A stretch of 5,862 nt of DNA from Alphaproteobacteria bacterium (GTDB lineage Bacteria > Pseudomonadota > Alphaproteobacteria > Caulobacterales > Maricaulaceae): assembly GCA_030428405.1 (NCBI GenBank), contig JAUIEH010000196.1:1-5862 (forward strand), in the 5' to 3' direction. The notes beneath the pieces were generated by a model. It did no database searches. It had not been told where the DNA came from and saw only the letters and a list, made by a program, of their open reading frames with translations. The first letter of the stretch is position 1; every line of letters starts with the position of its first letter. Below, in pieces: positions 1-5,352 of the stretch. The position numbers and the translations under genes were made by a program.

Positions 1-1233
1 ATCCAGTCCGTATGCGGCATGGAGTGCGCGCACGGCGAGCTCCGTGTAGTCGATGGGCACAAGCGCGGAAATCTTGATCTCCGAGGTTGAGACCGCATCG
101 ATGGCGATGCCGCGCTCGGCCAGCGCAGCGAACATTTGCTGCGCGACGCCAGCCTGGCTGCGCATGCCCACGCCGATGACGGAGACCTTCGACAATTCCT
201 TTTGCGCTTCAAGATCGGCGAAACCCAGATCAGTTTGCGCCGCGCGCATGATGTCGATGGCGCGGTCGATATCGGCGTGTCCGACCGTGAACGAAAGGTT
301 CGCCGCATGCTGAGAGCGCGCCTGACTGCGTACGATCATGTCGACGCTGACGCCCGCCCCGGCGAGCACAGTGAACACTTGAGCGAGCGCTGTCGGCGTG
401 TCGGGCAGCGAAAACAGCGTCACGCGCGCTTCATCGCGGCTATAGGCGATCCCGCTGACGATGCGCTTTTCCATGATCTCATCCTCGTCGCAAACGACCG
501 TGCCCGGATTCGCCTCGCCGGGCGCACGAAAGCTCGACAAGACGCGCACCGGCACGCGCTTGGCCATGGCCAGCTCGACGGAGCGCGTTTGCAAAACCTT
601 GGCGCCGAGCGAGGCCATCTCGAGCATTTCTTCATACGATATACGATCAAGCCGGCGCGCGCGCTTCTCGATGCGCGGATCCGTCGTGTAGACGCCGTCG
701 ACATCGGTGAAGATGTCGCAACGCTCTGCGTCCAGCGCCGCGGCCAGCGCGACAGCGCTCGTATCCGTGCCCCCCCGGCCAAGCGTGGTGACGCGGTTGT
801 CCTCCGTGACGCCCTGGAAACCTGGCGCGACGGCGATCTCGCCGCCATCGATCGCCGCACCCAGCTCGCTGGCCGCAATGTCGGTGATCCGCGCCGCGCC
901 ATGCACGCCGTCCGTGCGCACCGGCAGGCGCCAGCCGAGCCAGACGCGCGAGGCAAGGCCCAGCTCCGCCAGCGCGAGCGACATCAGCCCGCAACTGACC
1001 TGTTCGCCCGATGAGGCGATGACGTCATAAGGCTCGCCCGCCTGCGGATTTCCGCCGAACTCGGCAGCCAGCCCGACGAGCCTGTCGGTCTCCCCGGCTT
1101 GCGCGGATACGACGACCGCGACGCCCGGACCGTTCCGCGCTTCATGCGCGACCAGAGCCGCGGAGGCGCGGATGCGCGCCGCATCGGCCATTGATGTGCC
1201 GCCAAATTTGAGAACTCGTCTCGAAGTGACCAT
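1..1233 (-). CDS. lysC: Aspartate kinase (aspartokinase), 3' end just cut by the window edge
   Basis: Phosphorylates L-aspartate to 4-phospho-aspartate, the first step towards lysine/diaminopimelate, threonine and methionine, in the cytoplasm. I translated 411 uninterrupted codons by hand. The amino-acid-kinase domain comes first, with KFGGTS at residues 9-14 (phosphate binding and catalytic Lys), SSGEQ at 74-78 (substrate-binding Glu), GRGGTDTSA at 152-160 and VDGVYTTDPR near 180. From about residue 260 two ACT domains follow (VSGIAYSRDEARV; then VSVIGVGMRSQAGVA and STSEIKISALV), which in this family bind the lysine/threonine feedback effectors. The reading frame reaches base 1 at AAYGLD, typical of the last residues of the family, so only a few codons should be missing. 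The start is well fixed: an in-frame TAG lies at 1246-1248 and the only ATG after it and before KFGG is at 1233. There is no good Shine-Dalgarno sequence. It is divergent from ubiG. Confidence 0.96.
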   Translation of the reverse strand, partial: MVTSRRVLKFGGTSMADAARIRASAALVAHEARNGPGVAVVVSAQAGETDRLVGLAAEFGGNPQAGEPYDVIASSGEQVSCGLMSLALAELGLASRVWLGWRLPVRTDGVHGAARITDIAASELGAAIDGGEIAVAPGFQGVTEDNRVTTLGRGGTDTSAVALAAALDAERCDIFTDVDGVYTTDPRIEKRARRLDRISYEEMLEMASLGAKVLQTRSVELAMAKRVPVRVLSSFRAPGEANPGTVVCDEDEIMEKRIVSGIAYSRDEARVTLFSLPDTPTALAQVFTVLAGAGVSVDMIVRSQARSQHAANLSFTVGHADIDRAIDIMRAAQTDLGFADLEAQKELSKVSVIGVGMRSQAGVAQQMFAALAERGIAIDAVSTSEIKISALVPIDYTELAVRALHAAYGLD

Positions 1234-1358
1234 GTACTCAACAGCCTAGCGCGGCTTCTTCGCGCCTGCGAAATCGCGGCGAATGGGGACCGCGCCGTAT
1301 AGTGCGCCGAAGCTTCGGCATGCAAATATCCTGCGAACGCGAGAAGAGACGAGCACAA
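1234..1358. promoter_or_regulatory. Divergent lysC/ubiG promoter region
   Basis: These 125 bp separate two genes that diverge, so both promoters should lie here or overlap the gene starts. Rightward (ubiG), TATAGT at 1298-1303 resembles a -10 box, but I see no convincing -35 upstream of it. Leftward (lysC), the minus strand reads TTGCAT (1325-1320), an 18-nt spacer and TATACG (1301-1296), a weak sigma-70-like pair; a palindrome lies within that spacer. The two possible -10 boxes overlap, which would link expression of the two genes if both are real. I see no riboswitch-like fold or leader peptide by eye. The region is certain by gene layout; the individual boxes are weak. Confidence 0.5.
1306..1319. 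repeat. Perfect 14-bp palindrome between lysC and ubiG
   Basis: GCCGAAGCTTCGGC equals its own reverse complement. TGC at 1303-1305 and GCA at 1322-1324 add three more paired bases on the outside, with a 2-base offset on the right. It lies 40 bp before the chosen ubiG start and 73 bp before the lysC start. A dimeric repressor or activator site is the natural reading for a divergent promoter. A hairpin in the ubiG leader RNA is an alternative, but the palindrome has no unpaired loop and no T-run follows it, so it is not an intrinsic terminator. The regulator is unknown. Confidence 0.45.
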
Positions 1359-2123
1359 ATGAGCCCAGCCGAAGCCCTAGCCGAAACGGCGCCCGGCGCC
1401 AGCGTCGATCCCGACGAGGCCGCCAAATTCGCCGCCATGGCGGAGGAATGGTGGGACCCGACCGGAAAATTTCGGCCGCTGCATAAATTCAATCCGGTCC
1501 GGCTCGGCTTCATCAAGGACACGGTCTGCTCAGCACTCGGCCGCGATCCCAACGACGGCAAGCCTTTCGAGGGCTTGCGCCTGCTCGACATCGGCTGTGG
1601 CGGCGGTTTGCTGAGCGAGCCAATGACGCGGCTTGGCGCGGCCGTCACCGGCGTCGACGCCGGCGCGCGCAATATCGGCGTGGCGCGCAGCCATGCTGAA
1701 AGCGTCGGTCTCGACATTGATTATCGCTGCACCACCGCTGAAGCGCTGATTGACGCGGGCGAGCCGGCCTTCGACGTCGTCTTGAACATGGAAGTCGTCG
1801 AGCACGTCGCCGATCCGGACATGTTTCTGCGCGATTGCGCACGCCTGCTGGCGCCGGGCGGCGTCATGATCGTCGCGACATTGAACCGCACGGCGAAAGC
1901 CTTCGCGCTGGCGATCGTCGGCGCCGAATACGTGCTCGGCTGGCTGCCGCGCGGCACGCATCAGTTCGAAAAGTTCTTGCGTCCCAATGAGATACGCGCG
2001 CCACTCGAAGGCGAAGGCCTGCGCGTCGAGGGCCCGATCGGGGTCTCATTCAACCCCCTCGCCGACGCCTGGTCGCTCGGCTCGGACGCCAGTGTGAACT
2101 ACATGATGACGGCTCAACGATGA
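1359..2123 (+). CDS. ubiG: Ubiquinone biosynthesis O-methyltransferase UbiG
   Basis: SAM-dependent enzyme that performs both O-methylations in ubiquinone synthesis, at the inner face of the cytoplasmic membrane. The 254-residue protein has the usual family length. The family's N-terminal signature is present (FAAMAEEWWDPTGKFRPLHKFNP, split here as FAAMAEEWWDP at 24-34 and GKFRPLHKFNP at 36-46). The SAM-binding loop DIGCGGG is at 77-83, the acidic ribose-binding residue is D100, and NMEVVEHV is at 143-150. The family-specific segment from TLNRT (174-178) to WLPRGTHQFEKFLRP (195-209) covers the membrane-binding loop known from E. coli UbiG. I chose the ATG at 1359 because a purine-rich AGAAGAGA lies upstream and the homology begins soon after; in-frame starts at 1302 (GTG) and 1320 (ATG) would add residues unlike the family. 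It ends 84 nt before the next start. Confidence 0.95.
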   Translation: MSPAEALAETAPGASVDPDEAAKFAAMAEEWWDPTGKFRPLHKFNPVRLGFIKDTVCSALGRDPNDGKPFEGLRLLDIGCGGGLLSEPMTRLGAAVTGVDAGARNIGVARSHAESVGLDIDYRCTTAEALIDAGEPAFDVVLNMEVVEHVADPDMFLRDCARLLAPGGVMIVATLNRTAKAFALAIVGAEYVLGWLPRGTHQFEKFLRPNEIRAPLEGEGLRVEGPIGVSFNPLADAWSLGSDASVNYMMTAQR

Positions 2124-2142
2124 GTTGCGACAAGCTGCGCGG

Positions 2143-2171
2143 GTGACGACTAGCCGCGAGTTGGCTATGAT
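2143..2171 (+). promoter_or_regulatory. Candidate sigma-70-type promoter for the small lipoprotein gene
   Basis: GTGACG (2143-2148) and TATGAT (2166-2171) match the -35 and -10 consensus at four and five of six positions, with an ideal 17-nt spacer. Transcription would begin near 2178, about 30 nt before the ATG. A small inverted repeat, TAGCC (2151-2155) and GGCTA (2163-2167) around a 7-nt loop, runs from the spacer into the -10 box. It could be an operator or chance. The site suggests that the lipoprotein gene need not depend on ubiG transcription. Confidence 0.4.
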
Positions 2172-2195
2172 GGACGACAGTACGTCATGCGTCTC

Positions 2196-2202
2196 GAGGA
2201 GG
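2196..2202 (+). promoter_or_regulatory. Strong ribosome binding site deciding the lipoprotein start
   Basis: GAGGAGG lies 5 nt before the ATG at 2208. It is among the best Shine-Dalgarno matches in the window and favours this ATG over the in-frame ATG at 2187, which has no such sequence ahead of it. The shorter start also puts the positive residues of the signal peptide right at the N-terminus. Confidence 0.75.
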
Positions 2203-2207
2203 CCGAA

Positions 2208-2489
2208 ATGGTGCGGCTGAGACTTGCGCTTATCAGCGTCGCTGCAGCGTTTGCTGCTGCGGCCTGCGCCACGCCCGACGAACGCGCCGAACTCGGCGAT
2301 ACGATTCGCGTGGAGCCGACCGCGTCCGAACAAGGCGCGGCGTCGGTGCGCTGCGTGCGCATGACGACCTTGTCGAGCCGCGTGCCGCGCACGGTCTGCC
2401 GCACGCATGACGAATGGGTGCGCGACACCGTCGAAAGCCGCGAAATGATCGAAAATGTCGAACGCGCTTCGGTGATCGACGCGGGCTAA
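2208..2489 (+). CDS. Small putative lipoprotein with a two-cysteine C-x14-C...EW motif
   Basis: A 93-residue protein of unknown function. Residues 1-19 form a signal peptide: MVRLR, then an alanine-rich hydrophobic stretch. The sequence AAAC places a possible lipidated Cys at position 20; Ala at -3 makes this lipobox weaker than the usual Leu. The mature part has two cysteines, C49 and C64, in the pattern VRCVR...SSRVPRTVCRTHDEW, followed by a charged C-terminal helix. I remember similar C...SR..R.VC.T..EW patterns in small periplasmic or lipoprotein hypotheticals of Proteobacteria, but could not check this. The two cysteines could form a disulfide in the periplasm. The gene has its own candidate promoter and strong ribosome binding site. 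It converges on the neighbouring lipoprotein gene, with 8 bp between the stop codons. Confidence 0.75.
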   Translation: MVRLRLALISVAAAFAAAACATPDERAELGDTIRVEPTASEQGAASVRCVRMTTLSSRVPRTVCRTHDEWVRDTVESREMIENVERASVIDAG

Positions 2490-2497
2490 GCCGCTGT

Positions 2498-3661
2498 TCA
2501 GCGCGCAGACACGGTGACGAGCGGCGTTTCGCCGTCCGCGATGGCCGACTGCAGCGCGAATAAATGCCCGACCAGATCGAATGTCGCCTTGGTGTCGTGA
2601 TCGGTGTCGTCGATATAAAACCAATGGCCGCGATAGCGCACGCTGACAAAGGCGCGATCGGGACGCGACGGACTTGTCCGGACACGGAAATAACCGCCCA
2701 TCACCTCATCCCAAAGCCCGTCCGGGTCGGCCATGTTGGGTGAATAGGCTATGCCGGACGCGATATGCTCTTCAGGCGCCTGGACGAGCTGGGACATGGC
2801 GTAGAGCACGCCCAGAAGCGCGCGCCCGCGCATCAGCAAGGGATGCACATCGCCGGCGAGCGATGATCCGTCGCGCGTGGCGACGTCGGTGAGCTCCAGC
2901 GCGAATACCGGATCGCTGTCGGAACTGTCGGCGAGCGAAAGCTCCTCCACCGCCAGCCGCTCCAGCATGTTTTCGAACTCGCGCAGCCGGTCGTCATTTT
3001 CCGGGAAGGTCAAAACGACCCGTGTGCGCGTGTCGTCATCATCCGCGTTCATGATGTCCGTGGTGAGATCGTCGCTCGCCTGCACCGCACGCAACGCCCG
3101 CGCGATGCCGCGAAACTCGCGATTGTCCGGAATGACGCTAGGCATCGGTCCGGTTGCGGAGCGTGCGTTCGGCACGTCGCCGATGCGGTCGACGCAGCAC
3201 AGCATCAAGCGCTCGATGCTCCAGCCGGCATGGGCGAGCAGCGCGAGCGTTTCCGGCGGGATCGGCGCAAGTAGACGATGCGCATAATCCGAACCCTGAA
3301 GCGGTGCATAGGTCACGGTCGGCGTATCGGAGTAGAGCAAGCCGACACTGCCCGCGAGTTCTTCATCGAACGGGCCCGAATCAAGGCCGACCGCACTCGC
3401 CAGCGAGGTCGAGCGTTCGACATTATAGCTCGTCAGCACGGACTGGACTTCGAGGAAATTGATCGGATCGCGATAGCGCAGCCGCACGATGTTGAGCAGC
3501 AATTGCTCATGCGCGGACATGGCGATGGCCTGGTTGTAGTCGAAGCGGTCGAGCGGCACCTGGCGCGGACCGATGCCGATGCTGCACGCCGCAAGCCCAA
3601 GCGCAGCGGAGGTTGCGACCGCAAAGCGCGCAAGACCGCCAGGCGAAATCAACGAGACCAT
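2498..3661 (-). CDS. Conserved putative lipoprotein of unknown function, 387 residues
   Basis: Probably exported and lipid-anchored: the N-terminal segment MVSLISPGGLARF is followed by a hydrophobic stretch and the lipobox LAAC with Cys26. Ser27 follows the Cys, which favours the outer membrane under the E. coli Lol rule. The mature start has RFDYNQAIAMSAHEQLLLNIVRLRYRD, seen as RFDYNQAIAMS (39-49) and EQLLLNIVRLRYRDP (52-66). The middle has MLCCVDRIGDVPNA (153-166) and an acidic stretch with DDDD at 207-210. The C-terminus has VRYRGHWFYIDD (341-352) and TKATFDLVGHLFALQ (357-371). I recognise these blocks as belonging to a widespread family of uncharacterised proteobacterial proteins, but know no function. 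No enzyme motif is visible. AGGGGGG (3673-3667) lies 5 nt before the ATG. It is unclear whether it has its own promoter or relies on read-through from the operon upstream, 129 bp away. Confidence 0.85.
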   Translation of the reverse strand: MVSLISPGGLARFAVATSAALGLAACSIGIGPRQVPLDRFDYNQAIAMSAHEQLLLNIVRLRYRDPINFLEVQSVLTSYNVERSTSLASAVGLDSGPFDEELAGSVGLLYSDTPTVTYAPLQGSDYAHRLLAPIPPETLALLAHAGWSIERLMLCCVDRIGDVPNARSATGPMPSVIPDNREFRGIARALRAVQASDDLTTDIMNADDDDTRTRVVLTFPENDDRLREFENMLERLAVEELSLADSSDSDPVFALELTDVATRDGSSLAGDVHPLLMRGRALLGVLYAMSQLVQAPEEHIASGIAYSPNMADPDGLWDEVMGGYFRVRTSPSRPDRAFVSVRYRGHWFYIDDTDHDTKATFDLVGHLFALQSAIADGETPLVTVSAR

Positions 3662-3685
3662 GTGCGCCCCCCTGAACAGGCATGT

Positions 3686-3709
3686 CCGCCGGCTTGATCA
3701 GAGCGGCGG
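3686..3709. repeat. Imperfect 24-bp dyad upstream of the large lipoprotein gene
   Basis: The pattern is CCGCCG - 3 nt - TGATCA - 3 nt - CGGCGG, symmetric about a single centre. The outer six bases pair perfectly, the central six are a palindrome, and the 3-base connectors mostly do not pair. It lies 25-48 bp before the ATG of the 387-residue lipoprotein, within the 129-bp gap 3662-3790. It could be an operator for a dimeric regulator or a hairpin in the leader RNA. With no T-run after it on the minus strand it does not look like an intrinsic terminator for the operon ending at 3791. I found no convincing promoter boxes in the rest of the gap. Confidence 0.4.
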
Positions 3710-3790
3710 CGTGATTTGCGCGGGACGCTAAGGTGATCCGTTCAGAATGGCGAGGCCGACAAGAATTTCGATCCCAGCCGATTCGCCGAG

Positions 3791-4228
3791 CTAATTCAGC
3801 TTCTTACGGTCTTTCGGTACAAATGGCTCCGGCAATGGCGCGACCGGCGCACCCTCATCGGCCAAGGCTTCGGCGTCGGATTTGGAGGCTTCGCCATAGA
3901 TCGGCTTGTGCTCGGTTTCGCCGCGATGCATGGCGCGCGCGACGTCGGGAAATTTGTCGCCGACATTCTCATGCGTCTCGGCGATGCGCTTGCGGACTTG
4001 AGCTGCGAAGTCCTCAAAGCGCGCTGCGTCTTCGGCCGGGTCCGATGCGCCGCGCTTGTCAGACTTGCCGGCTACGGCGGGGGCCATGATCTGCTTGCGG
4101 ACATCTGCGCCGCCGCAATCGGGGCAGGTCACAAGTCCGCGCGCGGATTGAGCGTCAAAATCGGCTGAATCGCCGAACCAGGCTTCAAACTCCAGGCCGC
4201 AGCCGCACATCAGCGCGTAGCGGATCAT
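3791..4228 (-). CDS. DUF1178 family protein with zinc-ribbon-like N-terminus
   Basis: A 145-residue cytoplasmic protein of the DUF1178 family; function unknown. The opening MIRYALMC, the block FEAWFGDSADFDAQ (14-27), the CPDCGG knuckle (35-40) and IMAPAV (47-52) are the family's hallmarks. So are the C-terminal PIYGEA and APVAPLPEPF segments and the final KLN. Cys8, Cys10, Cys35 and Cys38 could bind a metal. From memory, relatives usually have a His at the place of Leu12 and one Cys in the first knuckle; here the pattern is C-G-C-G-L. The start overlaps the stop of the amidase gene by 4 nt (ATGA), and no Shine-Dalgarno sequence precedes it, so translation is probably coupled. It is the last gene of the leftward comF operon. 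Confidence 0.92.
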   Translation of the reverse strand: MIRYALMCGCGLEFEAWFGDSADFDAQSARGLVTCPDCGGADVRKQIMAPAVAGKSDKRGASDPAEDAARFEDFAAQVRKRIAETHENVGDKFPDVARAMHRGETEHKPIYGEASKSDAEALADEGAPVAPLPEPFVPKDRKKLN

Positions 4229-5061
4229 GGCGCAGCGAAGGGCCGGTCGTGCTGAAGCGCCGGGATGCGGCCGCGCGCCTCTGCGACCTGGCTCAGATCC
4301 AGATCCGCCATCAGAACGCCGGGCTCGTCATTTTCAAGCCGGGCGACGACCGCGCCCCAGGGATCGATGACGGTCGAATGGCCCCAGGTCGCCCGGCCGT
4401 CGTCATGGCGGCCGCCCTGCGCCGGTGCGACCACGAAGGCCCCGCATTCAATGGCGCGGGCGCGCAAGAGCGTTTCCCAATGCGCCTCCCCGGTCGGCCG
4501 CGTGAACGCTGCGGGTACGGTCAATATCCGTGCGCCGGCGGCGGCGAGCGCGCGATAAAGCTGCGGAAAGCGCAGGTCGTAGCAAATGGTCAGACCGATC
4601 GGCCCCCACGGCGTCTGCGCGAGACGCGCGGCGTCGCCGGGCGCGATTGCGCGCGATTCGCGATATTGCTCGCCCTCGCCGAGGCGCACGTCGAAGAGAT
4701 GGATCTTGTCGTAATAGGCCGCCAGCACGCCGTCGGGCGCGAACAGGTGAGAGCGATTGGCGGCGCGTCCGTCGGGCGCGCTGACCATCAGTGAACCAAC
4801 AAGCAGCCAGCATTGATGACGCCGCGCCATGTCGGCGAAAGCCGCGATGGATTCCTCATCCGCGCCGCGGCTCAAAGCGCCCAGCAGCGCCTTGTCGTCG
4901 CGCTGCACGATATTGGTCGCTTCCGGCGTGACAATGAGCTCGGCGCCCGCGCCGGCCGCCTGAGAAACGAGGTCTTCGGCCACTGCGATGTTCGCGGCGA
5001 TCTCAACGCCTGAACGCATCTGCACGAGGCCGATGCGGAGGTCGTCGCGCGCTTCAGCCAT
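4225..5061 (-). CDS. Carbon-nitrogen hydrolase, Nit-type (putative deaminated glutathione amidase / omega-amidase)
   Basis: A 278-residue cytoplasmic enzyme of the nitrilase superfamily, Nit branch. The catalytic Glu-Lys-Cys triad is visible: E47 in TPEATN, K119 in YDKIHLFDV and C160 in TICYDLRFP; E134 in GEQYRES is a good match for the second conserved Glu. The length fits the Nit1/Nit2/YbeM group. Members with this signature hydrolyse deaminated glutathione (metabolite repair) or alpha-ketoglutaramate; the sequence alone does not settle which. The position directly after a glutaredoxin gene fits a glutathione-related role. The start codon overlaps the grxC stop by one base (TGATG), and a GGAGG inside grxC serves it. 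The gene ends in a 4-nt overlap with the DUF1178 gene. 'Nitrilase' would be a misleading name, since Nit-branch enzymes are amidases. Confidence 0.92.
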   Translation of the reverse strand: MAEARDDLRIGLVQMRSGVEIAANIAVAEDLVSQAAGAGAELIVTPEATNIVQRDDKALLGALSRGADEESIAAFADMARRHQCWLLVGSLMVSAPDGRAANRSHLFAPDGVLAAYYDKIHLFDVRLGEGEQYRESRAIAPGDAARLAQTPWGPIGLTICYDLRFPQLYRALAAAGARILTVPAAFTRPTGEAHWETLLRARAIECGAFVVAPAQGGRHDDGRATWGHSTVIDPWGAVVARLENDEPGVLMADLDLSQVAEARGRIPALQHDRPFAAP

Positions 5062-5324
5062 CAGCCGGCCTCCGCCAGGATTTCGTCGAGCCTGCCGTCT
5101 GCTTCCATCGCAGCCAGATCGGTTGAGCCGCCGACATGACGCTCGCCGATAAAGACTTGCGGGAAGGAATTCCGTCCGCCGCTGCGCGCGACCATTTCGG
5201 CGCGCAATTTTGCATCGAAGCCGGCTTCGAGCTCTTCAATCTCGACGCCCTTCGATCGCAGGAGCTTGAGAGCGCGCGCGCAATAGCCGCACGCCATCGT
5301 CGTATAAACAGTCGCTTTCGCCAT
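5061..5324 (-). CDS. grxC: Glutaredoxin 3 (class I, CGYC active site)
   Basis: An 87-residue cytoplasmic thiol-disulfide oxidoreductase that uses glutathione to reduce disulfides and glutathionylated proteins. The thioredoxin fold is recognisable: VYTTMACGYCARALKLL has the redox pair C12-G-Y-C15, SFPQVFIG (53-60) holds the cis-Pro loop, and HVGGSTDL (63-70) is the glutathione-binding GG region. The usual GrxC active site is CPYC; Gly in place of Pro is known in other class I glutaredoxins. I chose the ATG at 5324 because it gives the normal family length (about 85). An in-frame ATG at 5366 would add 14 residues, overlap comF and has no ribosome binding site. No clear Shine-Dalgarno sequence precedes 5324 either, so coupling to comF, 28 nt upstream, is possible. 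Confidence 0.94.
   Translation of the reverse strand: MAKATVYTTMACGYCARALKLLRSKGVEIEELEAGFDAKLRAEMVARSGGRNSFPQVFIGERHVGGSTDLAAMEADGRLDEILAEAG
5069..5073 (-). promoter_or_regulatory. Ribosome binding site for the amidase, inside grxC
   Basis: On the minus strand GGAGG lies 7 nt before the amidase ATG at 5061, within the last codons of grxC. With the TGATG overlap it allows both fresh initiation and re-initiation, so the two proteins are probably made together. Confidence 0.6.
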
Positions 5325-5352
5325 AGCGCTACAAATAGGCGCATTCGTCCGT

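Noticed and set aside
152..160. GRGGTDTSA in LysC, with Thr where Ser is commoner
   Set aside because: Thr for Ser is conservative and the remaining catalytic motifs are intact, so nothing suggests altered function.
136..1014. Long plus-strand open frame of 292 codons opposite lysC
   Set aside because: It is antisense to a full set of aspartate kinase motifs, and its product is Arg/Ala/His-rich low-quality sequence typical of GC-rich shadow frames.
1302..1358. Upstream extension of UbiG from GTG 1302 or ATG 1320
   Set aside because: The added 19 residues are basic and unlike the family, and the purine-rich ribosome binding site precedes the ATG at 1359.
984..1717. Minus-strand open frames spanning the lysC-ubiG gap and the start of ubiG
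   Set aside because: They overlap well-supported genes in other frames and show no recognisable domain; high GC keeps stop codons rare.
3774..3795. Possible terminator hairpin after the DUF1178 stop
   Set aside because: The candidate stem (AGC with GCT) has only three good pairs plus a wobble, and no T-run follows it.
4249..4794. Plus-strand open frames opposite the amidase gene
   Set aside because: The minus strand encodes a complete amidase with its catalytic triad; the plus-strand frames have no recognisable features.
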